Shown here piece after piece: positions 23,906 to 34,440 of a DNA stretch of 64,000 nucleotides. The position numbers and the translations under genes are program-made. The notes beneath the pieces were generated by a model, which saw nothing but the letters and a program-made list of their open reading frames with translations, searched no databases and was not told where the DNA came from. Each line of letters begins with the position of its first letter. Positions within the stretch are counted from its first letter, which is position 1. The DNA lies in assembly GCA_014843695.1 (NCBI GenBank), contig CM026386.1:84681791-84745790 (forward strand), in the 5' to 3' direction. Source of the DNA: Archivesica marissinica (lineage: Eukaryota > Mollusca > Bivalvia > Venerida > Vesicomyidae).

Positions 23906-24488
23906 ACGGATTTGTAATCCAGTGGTAGCACGCTGGACTGGTAATCCATTGGTAACACGCTGGACTGGTAATCCAATGGTAGCACGCTGGACTGGTAATC
24001 CAGTGGTAACACGCTGGACTGATAATCCAGTGGTAACATGCTGGACTGGTAATCCAATGGTAGCACGCTGGACTGGTAATCCAGTGGTAACACGCTGGAC
24101 TGATAATCCAGTGGTAACACGCTGGACTGGTAATCCAGTGGTAACACGCTGGACTGATAATCCAGTGGTAACACGCTGGACTGGTAATCCAGTGGTAACA
24201 CGCTGGACTGGTAATCCAGTGGTAACACGCTGGACTGGTAATCCAGGGATCGCAGGTTCAATCCCCCGTCTGACCCTAATAAAATTAATAGTCTTTCAGA
24301 TGGGACTTTAAACCGAGGTCTCGTGTCAGTGCTTTACACCGTGCAAGTAAAAGAACCAGCGGAGACACTGGAATGTGACTCTGTCTGTATCATTGCACTA
24401 TCCTCCAAAAATCTAAAATGACTAATCTCAGGAGATGTCGCTCATATGGGTAACCGGTAGCGACGATAAATAAACGTAAAACACACAC
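23905..24488 (+). mobile_element. Family A SINE with a tandemly expanded head
   Basis: Same body and tail as the copy at 22912, but the tRNA-like head is repeated: about 12 head-to-tail units of 27 bp fill 23910-24250. Each carries CCAGTGGTAACACGCTGG plus the anticodon-like arm. Only the last unit leads into a box B, which is mutated (GGTTCAATCCC). Confidence 0.85.
23910..24250 (+). repeat. 27-bp array inside a SINE head
   Basis: Units differ by single bases (GTGGTAACA / ATGGTAGCA, CTGGTAAT / CTGATAAT). The unit corresponds to the interval between two CCAG words in a normal head, which could explain slippage. 27 is a multiple of 3, which leaves misleading open frames on both strands. Confidence 0.9.
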
Positions 24489-24489
24489 G

Positions 24490-25060
24490 ACAGGAGATGC
24501 ACTGTAGCTTCAAATCGAAGAGTGGCTACCCCACACCTAAATTGAACTAATGAACTTATATGTTGACATGATATAACACAGTTTACATAGGCTGCATTTT
24601 GATTTAGAAAGATTGATTTGATAATATTTTATTCTTCTATTGTATACATATTTTAGATTTTATTCTTTATTTACGTCTCATCAATGTACAACAAACAACA
24701 TTATATATAATAAAAACATATCGATGTACATTGCGACTCAATAATGAATTATAAGAGACAGTAACAATTCACAATATAACACGATTCAACATATAAGTTA
24801 TATAGTTTATTTTCAATTCCATTAGGCTTAAAAGCCCATGAGGATAATGTATGCATGATATAACAGTGAATTAACAAATAAATATGTATATATATACATG
24901 TAAATTATACAAATCCATGGGAATCATTTATTCCCGTGACTGAATTGACTGCCATTAACCATCTGTTTACATAATTGTTAGTCACAAGTTTGTCATTAAT
25001 ATCTTACAGTATCATACTGTCAGTGTCTATAATAGTTACCTAGTAATATAAGGTCAGTTT
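24490..25060. other. No gene seen
   Basis: Strongly AT-rich, with no reading frame or array recognised. Confidence 0.5.
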
Positions 25061-25063
25061 AAA

Positions 25064-25312
25064 CTTTTTTTATTTTACAACGATTGCGAAGCAAGTTTTA
25101 ACAACTTATATTAATCACTCTCGTTGGCGCGGATGAAAGCGTATATGTGGTCGTTCATGTGGGAGGAAACCGGAGTACCCGGAGAAAATCCACATGTCCG
25201 ATATGGCGACCATCGAACCATCTCACATACTTCCAGGTCCGAGGATCGAACCCGGGTTGCATTGGTGAGAAGCGATCGCGTTAACCACTGCGCTAATCGG
25301 ACAGCCCAATAT
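25064..25312 (-). mobile_element. tRNA-derived SINE, family B
   Basis: The minus strand begins GGCTGTCCGATTAGCGCAGT with box A TAGCGCAGTGG, then box B GGTTCGATCCT. The body contains CTCCGGTTTCCTCCCAC and CCAACGAGAGTGATTAATA, and the tail is CTTCGCAATCGTTG + TAAAATAAA. Other copies: 32261-32770 (split) and 47560-47817 (minus). Confidence 0.85.
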
Positions 25313-25319
25313 AAGGTAG

Positions 25320-25560
25320 TCTCTAGTTTTAGTGAGACACAAATTAAAAAGTATTTAATTATATACTGGTTCAAAATATTGAAGTCAAATGACAATATAT
25401 ATCATGCAATGCTAAGATATCTAGATAATAGACCCGGTAAGAATAACTGGGCACATTCATATTTAGGAAAACTTAGGTTTCCATCATGTTTGGCTTAATC
25501 AAGGGGTAGAACATGATATATTGTTTAGTGCATTATTGAAATAAAGACTTTGTGATACAT
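25320..25560 (+). pseudogene. Non-LTR ORF2 fragment
   Basis: The plus strand reads TQIKKYLIIYWFKILKSNDN, then after a frameshift near 25480 HHVWLNQGVEHDILFSALLK. The WFKxLKSxDN and WxNQGV words are typical of the region upstream of the C-terminal knuckle in mollusc non-LTR proteins. Confidence 0.5.
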
Positions 25561-26169
25561 AGATACAGTACTCAATTGAACCCTTGACCATCAGCGAGGG
25601 TAGGTCAAAGTGGTAACAAGTCAACGATCGTACTACTAGATCACGATTTATACCATTTACATCATTCATAGATGAAACATGTTTATGAATTCGTAGCACA
25701 TTTGGAAAAGTGTGAAAATCGTGATCTGGTTTTATTAAATGTTTATGTACAAGTCAAGTCAGTTCAAATATCTTTTATGCTCTCAGTTCATGACATGCAT
25801 GAATACATGAGGTATTACGATCAATACAATACATGATGTATTACGATCAATACAATACATGAGGTTCATAATATTACTAACATAATTATACATATATAAC
25901 AATGATAAACCTTTGTATGCCTATGGTTCAGTGTAGAATAGTATATCTCCACTGCAAATGTATAAGTTAGCTAGCTAAACATGCGGGAGCGTCAACATTT
26001 TACGCTACGCTAGTGTGTACCATTCTTACACACATAATATAACTGTTCTATTTCTAAATGAACTAATGTATAAGTAAACTTTACATTGCCACAGTCTGCG
26101 TATTAACTGAGAAAAATTAAACTTTATTTTTATTTTTTATTTTATTTTTTACCTTTGCACATACATATA
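25560..26169. other. No gene; short local duplications
   Basis: AT-rich. Two to three copies of a roughly 30-bp word (ATGAGGTATTACGATCAATA) lie at 25805-25865. About 25575-25650 weakly resembles a minus-strand SINE head (TTGACCATCAGCGAGGGTAG), too degraded to classify. Confidence 0.4.
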
Positions 26170-27743
26170 CACTGCTCAAAACAATTAAAGGATCAAACAC
26201 ATATTTGGAATTAAATGGACCATATGGAATAATAATTAGAAACGGGTTTTATATGCATGTATTCGCAACATTTACATGACGAAGCAGTAACAGGAAAACC
26301 TGCAACAACGTAACTGACCGTAGAAACTCTGGCTTAATCAGAAAGTATCAATTTTCTTAACAATGGCATAATGCCAACATAATGAGGAAAACTGTGTTTA
26401 AGACCAGAGAACTGTCTGAAATAATGTCTGCTAATAAGGAGTATGCCCCCTCGTCTATTGTAACACTCACGGCAACGCCTAGGCACACTTCTGATTAAGG
26501 TGGATATCACCTGCTGGGGTAGGCCATTCCATTCCAGAATGAGCGCCTGTATGAGGTCCGGTAGAGTAAGTGGTCGATTGTTGCGCTCCGAAATCCGTCT
26601 CTAAATGTAGTCCCACACATGTTCTATAGGATTTAGGTCGGGAGAACGCGCCGGCCAATCCATTACTTCAATGCCCTCCTGATTAAGGTAGTCCATGGCT
26701 ATCCTAGCAGTGTGTGGGCGGGCATTGTCTTGCATTAATATGAAGTCAACACCGATAGCTCCAGCGAATGGACTTACGATCGGTGCTAGAATGTCATCCC
26801 TATACCTTAAAGCAGTTAATGTTCCTCGATCAAACACATAGAGGTCCGTGCGCCCTCGTAAGCAGATCCCACCCCAAACCATTACTGAGCCACCCCCAAA
26901 ACGATCCCATTCCATAATGTTAAAGTCCGCATATCGTTCATCTGGCCGTCTCCACACTCGAGTACGCCTATCACATGATAATAAATGGAATCTACTCTCG
27001 TCAGTGAACAACACAGGCTCCCAATCTCGAAGTCCCCAGTTAAGGTGGTCCTCAGCAAATTCGCGTCTCCGAATGCGATGCGCACGTGTCAAAACAGGGC
27101 CGGTTGCTGGGCGTCTAGCATTCATGGTGTCATTGTGGAGTCTATTACGGATGGTTTGGGTGGATACTCATTGCCCGGTGGTCAGCTGGAACTGTATCTG
27201 GAGCCGCGTTGCAGTACCACGACGGTTTCTTAAGGCCATTAACCGTATATAGCGTTCATCGGCATTGGTTGTGCATCGTGAACGACCTTGACCAGGACGT
27301 CTGGTGTACTGTCCGGTCTCCTGGTACCGCGCCCACAAACATGAAACCACACTCTGGGAGACGTCTAGTGTTCTAGCCACATTGCGCTGCGTGTGTCCAT
27401 CCTGTATCATTTGCACCGCACTGGCGACCTCGGGTGGATTTAAGTGACTCCTAACACAGTCGCACGTGTAAATAAGCACATAAAGTCCCAATCAAAGCCA
27501 AAAAGAGTTCATTCTCATCACAATAGCGAAAGATGGCAATTGACTCCCATATCACAAATCAGGCCAATTTATAGGAGTATTGATTTCAATCACAATTTGC
27601 ACGAGCTTCTTGGCTTGATTTGCCCGTGCGTATTCATAAGAGACATGTATTAGCTCATATTAATGGACGATATATATGTCGATACCAAAATGATTACTGT
27701 AGAGTCATTATAAAAAGTGATCCTTTAATTGTTTTGAGCAGTG
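26170..27743 (-). mobile_element. Full-length Tc1-type transposon
   Basis: Terminal inverted repeats of at least 25 bp (starting CACTGCTCAAAACAATTAAA) at 26170 and, inverted, ending at 27743. Each is flanked by the TA dinucleotide expected as target duplication. The total is 1574 bp, the usual size for a Tc1 element with one transposase gene, which occupies the interior on the minus strand. Confidence 0.95.
26334..27491 (-). pseudogene. Tc1-type transposase with two nonsense codons
   Basis: One frame of 386 codons on the minus strand, interrupted only by TGA at 27166-27168 and TAG at 26601-26603. There is no frameshift. In order: a paired-like HTH region (VASAVQMIQDGHTQRNVART, DVSQSVVSCLWARYQ), a second HTH with VSTQTIRNRLHND, then the DDE core TDESRF, GGGSVMVWGGI, MQDNARPHTA and SPDLNPIEHVWD. 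The spacing between the last two catalytic residues is 34, i.e. DD34E, as in Tc1. All three catalytic residues are present. The TGA stands where relatives often have Arg, so CGA-to-TGA deamination is a plausible cause. The protein is cut into three pieces, so the copy is not autonomous. Confidence 0.9.
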
Positions 27744-27799
27744 TATTATAGACAGGTTTTTCCTATGATATATTCTAAGTATACATTTGATGAATTTAC

Positions 27800-28510
27800 A
27801 TACTTTTATAAATCCACCTTAAGTTTATTATTCGTATTCATTAGCTGCTCAAATTTATACATATTTGGTCTTCTGTAATAGTAAGGTTTGATAAATGTTT
27901 TTCTTTCGTTTTCCAAATGATCACATTCAAATAAATAATGAAATTCGTCGCCTATTTCATTTACACAATGGTTACAAAATCTAAGGTTACGGTGGTACTC
28001 TGTTCCAGTGTCCTGTTTCAATTGGGAGTCTATGGTTTCTAGTTCAAAACTTACTGAAGTATGTTACAAGAGAAGGTGTTGATTTCAAATAATTTTCAAA
28101 ACCAAAGTTTTTTTAAATATTCTGTAGCATTTCATATAAGGGAGTATCGTTCGGTTAAAAATAAATCTTGTAGTTTCTGTCTAACAGAGAGCTTCAACCA
28201 CTTTGTATTAATAGTACATGTATTTTGATTTTCCCATATGTTAATAGTTCCACAATGTATTAGTACGGATCGGATGTTGTAAAGCTCTCCTGTGCTCTCC
28301 TATAATTGGAGGAAATAAAAGTTATTATTACATACATTTGTTCTTTAGTGATTCACTATTAAGACAAGATGACATTTTGTTAATACTTTGATAAATAACA
28401 TTAGAACGTTTTTCAGTTGTTTCATTTTCAACTTTGTAATGTAATCGCGCCCAGAAGGAAATAGTTTTCTCCTGTATATCAACTGATAATACAAATACAG
28501 AGCATTTATA
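27800..28510 (-). pseudogene. Non-LTR ORF2 C-terminal fragment, frameshifted
   Basis: Reading the minus strand with frame changes gives QEKTISFWARLHYKVENE, TKWLKLSVRQKLQD, a NHRLPIETG-like word, and then the intact last part LRFCNHCVNEIGDEFHYLFE with RKTFIKPYYYRRPNMYKFEQ. This is the end of a non-LTR protein whose C-terminus has CxxC...GDEFHYL...CD and a YYYRRPN motif. Confidence 0.6.
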
Positions 28511-28514
28511 TAGC

Positions 28515-29005
28515 GCAAAAATTAAAAATGATTACATGCGCAATTTTAAACATTATAATATTAATTAAAATGTATACATATATATATTAATTAAAATGTA
28601 TACATATATATATTAATTAAAATGTATACATATATATTACTATGTATATAATATACATTAGAATTCTAGTAATTGGATAAGAACATATTATATCATAATA
28701 TCTACACAATTACAGTATATAAGTGAGTTATTGGATTTGCGATAAAAGTGACAATATGAACGATAGACCCAAACACCGCCACAAGAATGACAATCGTGAT
28801 GTGGCCAGTACAGTGATTGGGCCGGTACAGTGATCCGCCCATCACCACACAACAGAGTTCGAACCCAAGAGAATGACCATACAACACTTCACTCGTCAAT
28901 CCACTACTTTGATCTTATTGAACACAATTATCATCATTGTATTTAAACTGTTTTATATCATCACAGATGTTATTTTTGTACCAAGAGCACAAACTTATCG
29001 TTCCT
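28515..29005. other. AT-rich, small triplication, no gene
   Basis: Three copies of a ~30-bp word (AATTAAAATGTATACATATA) at 28558-28640. A box-B-like TGGGTTCGAACTC lies on the minus strand near 28860 and may be a SINE remnant, but no box A is convincing. Confidence 0.35.
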
Positions 29006-29009
29006 AAGA

Positions 29010-29790
29010 TTGCCTATACAGATGGGTTTTCAGTTTTGATCGGAAACTGGCAACCGACTCAATGTTTATCAGATAACTAGGTGGAGTGTTCCACAATGTG
29101 GGTCAATCTACGGCCATAGATCTATTTGCTAATTGTGTTCGTCGTCTTGTGATGTTAAAGTTAGTGTCAATTTGTGATCTTATTCTGTACCTTCCTCGAA
29201 TGGGTACAAACATTTCTCCCAGATATACTGGAGCTGTTCCATTATTGACAAGGAATACCATCACTTGTCTGGAACTTTGAAAATGATTCTGGCTTTAACT
29301 GGAAGCCAGTGGAGTACTTTCAGAAGTACCGCCCTTGGTTGTTCAAACGAGGCATTAAGGACTACTCTAGCGGCATGATTTTGGACTCGCTGTATTTGTC
29401 GAATTGGTAGGCTGGAATGTCGGTAAACAGATCGTTGCAAAAGTCGATGTGCGAATGAACCAACCCGTGCACTAATGATTCAGTAGACTTTTTCTGAGAT
29501 GTTTACGTATAGTTTTACGATTTCTTAACTGCACACGTGCATCTGACACTTTCTTTGGATGTGATGGTCGAAGTTGAGTGTAATGGTCATGTGAACACCC
29601 AGATCTCTGACATGATCAACGCATTTTACGTCACAACCGCCAACGCCGACACTAGAAATGTTTAATTTTGATAAGTGTTGCCTAGTTCCATATATGATTA
29701 CTTCAGTTATTCATCTTCAGTTTGAAAGCTGTCATCCATGTTATTATTTCATTGAGGCAACTGTCAATTTGTTGTAGAACAATTGCCATG
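29010..29790 (-). pseudogene. CR1/L2-like non-LTR reverse transcriptase, C-terminal part
   Basis: Minus-strand reading through several frameshifts: LQQIDSCLNEIITWMTAFKL, DHVRDLGVHMTITLNFDHHI, QRVQNHAARVVLNASF, LLKVLHWLPVKARIIFKV, and finally PPSYLINIESVASFRSKLKT + HLYRQS then stop. The RVQNxAARxV...LHWLPVxxRIxFK series and the SFRSKLKTHLY ending are typical of CR1/L2-type elements. The 5' truncation point lies at the edge of a 57-bp array. Confidence 0.65.
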
Positions 29791-30400
29791 GAGTGTTTTA
29801 CGACATGCTTTATTACATGCATGTGCTAGAAACTAGTGTATGTCATGGAGTGTTTTACGACATGCTTTATTACATGCATGTGCTAGAAACTAGTGTCTGT
29901 CATGGAGTGTTTTACGACATGCTTTAATACATGCATGTGCTAGAAACTAGTGTCTGTCATGGAGTGTTTTACGACATGCTTTATTACATGCATGTGCTAG
30001 AAACTATTGTCTGTCATGGAGTGTTTTACGACATGCTTTAATACATGCATGTGCTAGAAACTAGTGTCTGTCATGGAGTGTTTTACGACATGCTTTATTA
30101 CATGCATGTGCTAGAAACTAGTGTCTGTCATGGAGTGTTTTACGACATGCTTTAATACATGCATGTGCTAGAAACTATTGTCTGTCATGGAGTGTTTTAC
30201 GACATGCTTTATTACATGCATGTGCTAGAAACTATTGTCTGTCATGGAGTGTTTTACGACATGCTTTATTACATGCATGTGCTAGAAACTATTGTCTGTC
30301 ATGGAGTGTTTTACGACATGCTTTATTACATGCATGTGCTAGAAACTAGTGTCTGTCCTGGAGTGTTTTACTACATGCTTTATTACATGCATGTGCTAGA
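29785..30400. repeat. 57-bp minisatellite, about 10-11 copies
   Basis: Unit contains CATGGAGTGTTTTACGACAT and GCATGTGCTAGAAACTA. Variants occur at TTATTACATG/TTAATACATG and ACTAGTG/ACTATTG. The array starts where the non-LTR fragment (29010-29790) ends, and its first bases are continuous with that element's sequence. 57 bp equals 19 codons, so some frames stay open by chance. Confidence 0.95.
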
Positions 30401-30789
30401 GTAGCAGCTTATGTGCATGGGTTGATTAGATCACTGGCCATGTATGGATGGCGAAATTCAATACAATCATGTCTTAAAATGTCCACATCGGATAAACACT
30501 ATGTTTCATTATTTGAAAGTGACTCATTATTATCAATACTTTCCTCATACCATTTAGAAATTTCTCTCGATTTTCTTGTTCCATGCCACCATGTTTATAG
30601 TATTCCAGATACACATACGAACACGCAGTATTTTGAAATCGTTGGATATTGGCCCACAGTGGAAGTCCCCGTTATCCATTTCCTTGAGATCAGATGATGT
30701 TGGGAATGAAGAGCGAGGTATGTTAATGATGTTGTGCATGGATCAGCCGCATACCATGAGCTTCTCACAAGTTTGTTGGTTTGTTTGAG

Positions 30790-31065
30790 GTTTTTTGGGG
30801 CAAGGGGGAGTTAGCGTCTCACCAACAGCTTAGGTTATACGGCGACTCTCCAGCTGTTATTGGTGGAGGAAGAACCCGGGTGTCCCTCCGAGCACTACGG
30901 CGAGCAGCATTGCAGACACGGACGGGACACCCGGGTAGAACCAGACATAACGCGAGCCAGCTGGATAGCTTCCTCGACACCACACGTGGGGTTCGAACCT
31001 ACAGGGGCGAGGGGCAAGTTATTTGAAATCAACTACAGTACCCACTCAGTCCCTCTTCTCACAGG
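30790..31065 (-). mobile_element. SINE, family D, diverged copy
   Basis: On the minus strand: head remnant GGGACTGAGTGGGTACTG, box B GGTTCGAACCC, then GTCTGGTTCTACCCGGGTGT and a body GGGTTCTTCCTCCACCAATA + ACAGCTG, as in the copy at 31185-31417. Box A is degraded. Confidence 0.65.
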
Positions 31066-31184
31066 TAATGTTACTTCCGTTCATGATCAAATTAGGTTTG
31101 CATCGTCGTTGATTGAATAGCCAAGAATGAATTGTGCGTCGTAAAATTGAGCATTGTGTGTAATAACGTTAGCCCTACGGTAGG

Positions 31185-31417
31185 TCGGTTGTTGTTTTGT
31201 GTTGTGGGCTTAAAGTCGCACTGACAGCTATTGTTGGTGGAGGAAGACCCAGGATTCCCACTGTAGTATTGCATGCACCTGGGTAGAACCACGATCTTCC
31301 GCAAGCCAAATGAATGGCTTCCTCATTTGACACCCAAAGTGGGATTCGAACATACAGCGACAAGGGGCAATTGATTTAAAGAAAACGACTGTAACCACTC
31401 GGCCACGGAGGCCTCTT
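31185..31417 (-). mobile_element. SINE, family D (Ser/Leu-tRNA-like head)
   Basis: The minus-strand head GGCCTCCGTGGCCGAGTGGT carries box A TGGCCGAGTGG. Box B is GTTCGAATCCC. The body includes GGTTCTACCCAGGTGCATGC and CTTCCTCCACCAACAATAGC. A head of the form GGCCTCCGTGGCCGAGTGG resembles tRNA-Leu/Ser. Not a functional tRNA, since there is no closed acceptor stem. Confidence 0.75.
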
Positions 31418-31692
31418 ACGATTGATCAGTTCAAACAACCACCTACAAAAGTCCCTTGGAAATATCATTTGTTCTTGGTTACTGCGAAGTGACTTCATGC
31501 CAGGTTGCTCAATTAGATCAAGTTATTTCAAGATTGGATAATAATTAAAGGCACTAGGTTAATTCTTTCAGTTCAATTGTTGACAACCTAAGGGCTATAA
31601 CTCCGGTATTACTAGGGGAGCTGGTAGCCAATCTCAGTTGTCATAGTCGTATTTATTTTAGTTTCACAAAGGATGGATGACAATTACATACG

Positions 31693-32016
31693 TCGTGGAA
31701 GTCGTGATAGCGCAGTGGATGTTCCACAAGTCGTGATAGCGCAGTGGATGTTCCACAAGTCGTGATAGCGCAGTGGATGTTCCACAAGTCGTGATAGCGC
31801 AGTGGATGTTCCACAAGTCGTGATAGCGCAGTGGATGTTCCACAAGTCGTGATAGTGCAGTGGATGCGTGATAGTGCAGTGGATGTTCCACAAGTCGTGA
31901 TAGCGCAGTGGATGTTCCACAAGTCGTGATAGTGCAGTGGATGTTCCACAAGTCGTGATAGCGCAGTGGATGTTCCACAAGTCGTGATAGCGCAGTGGAT
32001 GTTCCACAAGTCGTGA
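31693..32016 (+). repeat. 29-bp array derived from a SINE head
   Basis: About 11 copies of a 29-bp unit containing AGTCGTGATAGCGCAGTGGA + TGTTCCACA. Each includes a complete box A (TAGCGCAGTGG or TAGTGCAGTGG). The array runs directly into the intact family C SINE at 32017, so all copies point the same way as the SINE promoter. One unit (near 31866) is shortened. Confidence 0.95.
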
Positions 32017-32240
32017 TAGCGCAGTGGATGCGCGTTCGCTTCAGGTGCGAAAGGTCTGGAGTTCGAGCCCCGCTGGAGCCGTTACGATTGTGTCCTTAGG
32101 CAAGGCATTTAAATTCCACGTTGCCTCTTCTCTCCCTCGTGGCGATGGATTCCATCAGGAATGCGGTCTCGAGAGCGATTTATATAAGTTGAAAGAACTT
32201 GTTTCACAATCGAGCTAAAATAAATTTGTATAAAATTTTA
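32010..32240 (+). mobile_element. tRNA-derived SINE, family C
   Basis: Box A TAGCGCAGTGG, box B AGTTCGAGCCCC, body GCCGTTACGATTGTGTCCTT and GGCGATGGATTCCATCAGGA, tail ACTTGTTTCACAATCGAGCT + AAAATAAATTTG. A second copy lies at 46113-46862, split by an insertion. Its tail resembles that of family B. Confidence 0.8.
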
Positions 32241-32260
32241 AAAAACGTACGCTAACGGTA

Positions 32261-32770
32261 TATGGCTGTCCGATTAGCAGTGGTTACCGCGCTCGCTTCT
32301 CAAGTCAGTCAAGTAAATAGTATTTACAAAGTCTGGCAATATAACAATATAACATAAGCTCTAAAGAGCTTTAAACACCGACTTATACATAATACATGTT
32401 AATACATACAAAGTTTATAATGCATTAATTAAATAAATAAGTATCACATGTTAATTATTAAGTATCACAAAAGTCATGTTAATTAGTACAACTTGGAAAT
32501 GTATTATTAGACCTGAACATACATATTAAGCTGTGTGGAAGCTGCTGATCTGGATCACCAATGTAACCCGGATTCGATCCTCGGACCGGGAAGTATGTGG
32601 GATGGTACGGTGGTCACCAGATCGGACAGGTGGGTTTTCTCCAGGTACTCCGGTTTCCTTCCAAACTAATGACCACATTTACGTTTTCTTCCGAACCAAC
32701 GAGAATGATTAATATAAGTTGTTAGAACTTACTTCGCAATCGTTGTAAAATAAATAAAGTTTTAACTTTA
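32261..32770 (+). mobile_element. Family B SINE split by an insertion
   Basis: The head at 32261-32303 (TATGGCTGTCCGATTAGCAG ... CTCGCTTCTCA) and the remainder from about 32552 (CCAATGTAACCCGGATTCGA + TCC ...) to 32770 are collinear with the unbroken copies at 25064 and 47560. The intervening ~250 bp (about 32304-32551) is unrelated AT-rich DNA, inserted within the anticodon-arm region. Confidence 0.75.
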
Positions 32771-34170
32771 AAAGGTATATGGATAGATTGTCATGGCAAC
32801 TATTAATGCACCTTTATAATAAATGATAGGAACATAAAATCAACAACAGTACAATATGTACGTGATTTAATAGTAAAAGCTTGTAAACGTAACAACAACA
32901 GGAGAGTAAAATGTAAATAGTAACAACATTTATAAAGCAAGCATAAAATATATCAAACATAACTGCATAGCAAGAGATCTTCATAAATAACATAGATTTA
33001 AAATCATAAAACAATATAGATTCAAAATCATTAACAAGAAAGATTTAAAATTGCAAACAATAATATATTTAAACTTATAAATACGATTGATTTAACATTA
33101 TTAAATAAGGAAGATTTTAATAAACAAGATCGATTTTAAAATCATACAAAAGATTGATTTAGTCATAAACAAGATCAATTTAAAACATAAACAAGATCAA
33201 TTTAAAATCATAAACAAGATCAATTTAAAACATAAACAAGATAAATTTAAAACATAAACAAGATCAATTTAAAATCATAGACAATATCGAGTTAAAATCA
33301 TAAAAAATATCGAGTTAAGATCATAAACAATATAAATCTAAACTCATAGACAATATCGATTTAATACTGTAAACCAGATGGTCTGTAAGAAAATAAGGCC
33401 GTCTGAATCTGAGACCAGTTTCCCTGCGTGGCTATATTGAAAACATTATAAAGCTCTTTCTCATCTGAAACAATGTACTACATTTCAATGGCTGCTATGG
33501 CGACAGTTCAGTTAATTTGTAACAGTCTATTCGTCACCTGATGTTCCAGATATATAGTTACATAGAAATTTGCAGAATTGTTTTTTTAAACAAATAAATG
33601 GACGTACACATGATGACTTATCAATAATAATAATACCTCACTAAAATCATTAATACATTTTTTTAAAAACACCATAATAAGGGGAATAAACGTATTGTAC
33701 GTAAAAGTGCAGAACACATCTACAATATTGGTGTACTGAATAATTATGTAAACATATTAAACATAATAAATATCATATGCTGTAGTACTTTACACGTATA
33801 TGCTTATATTTACGCGGTTACATTTAAATACATGTATTTAGATGCTTATATACTTATATTTACATGCTTACATTTACGTGTTTACATTTACATGTTTACA
33901 TTTACATGTTTATTAAGTTATTATATGTTATTTGGTTTGTTGAGAGGATATATGAGCTGGCCTTGAGTGATATTCCCTTTGCCGCATAGCAATTTTATTA
34001 TACTGAAAAACAAGAATTTCAACTTAAAAATAGACTTTCAACCACCAAGTTATGGGAATTTCATCGATTTCATTTAATTATTTTTACCTCGCCGGCTGCC
34101 TCAATTGAGTTATTTCAAGAATGGGTATTTTTTACATTGATACTGGCACGTCCAGATGTGTGATCCCATT
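32770..34170. other. AT-rich region with a degenerate 23-bp array, no gene
   Basis: Around 33120-33370 are about ten imperfect copies of ATAAACAAGATCAATTTAAA. The rest is AT-rich without credible coding sequence. 33830-33905 has short TTTACATG words. Confidence 0.6.
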
Positions 34171-34174
34171 ACTG

Positions 34175-34440
34175 ACAGACGGATCTGTCAAGTGATAGCA
34201 CGCTGGACTGGTAATCCAGCGATCGCAGGTTCGATGCCCCATCTGACCCTAATGATGGGACTTTAAACCAAGTTCTCGTGTCGGTGCTTTACACCGTGCA
34301 CGTAAAAGAACCAGAGGAGACTCTGGAATGGATCTGTCTGATCATGCACTATCCTCTAACAATCTAAAATGACTTCTTCAGGAGGCGTTGCTCATATGAC
34401 CAACCGGTAGCGACGATAAATAAACATAAAACACACACAC
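34175..34440 (+). mobile_element. SINE, family A
   Basis: Head starting ACAGACGGATCTGTCAAGTG with diverged box A, box B GGTTCGATGCC, body TGATGGGACTTTAAACC and GTGCACGTAAAAGAACC, tail CAACCGGTAGCGACGATAAA. A short internal deletion after CTAATGATGGG removes part of the AATAAAATTAA spacer. Confidence 0.8.

Noticed and set aside
23731..24311. Repetitive proteins encoded by the 27-bp SINE-head array on both strands
   Set aside because: The array is a tRNA-derived promoter module. Frames stay open only because 27 is a multiple of 3.
31653..32009. Cys/His-rich looking frames (CGTSTALSRLVEHPL type) on the minus strand
   Set aside because: Translations of the 29-bp SINE-head array in three frames; apparent zinc-finger spacing is an artefact of the period.
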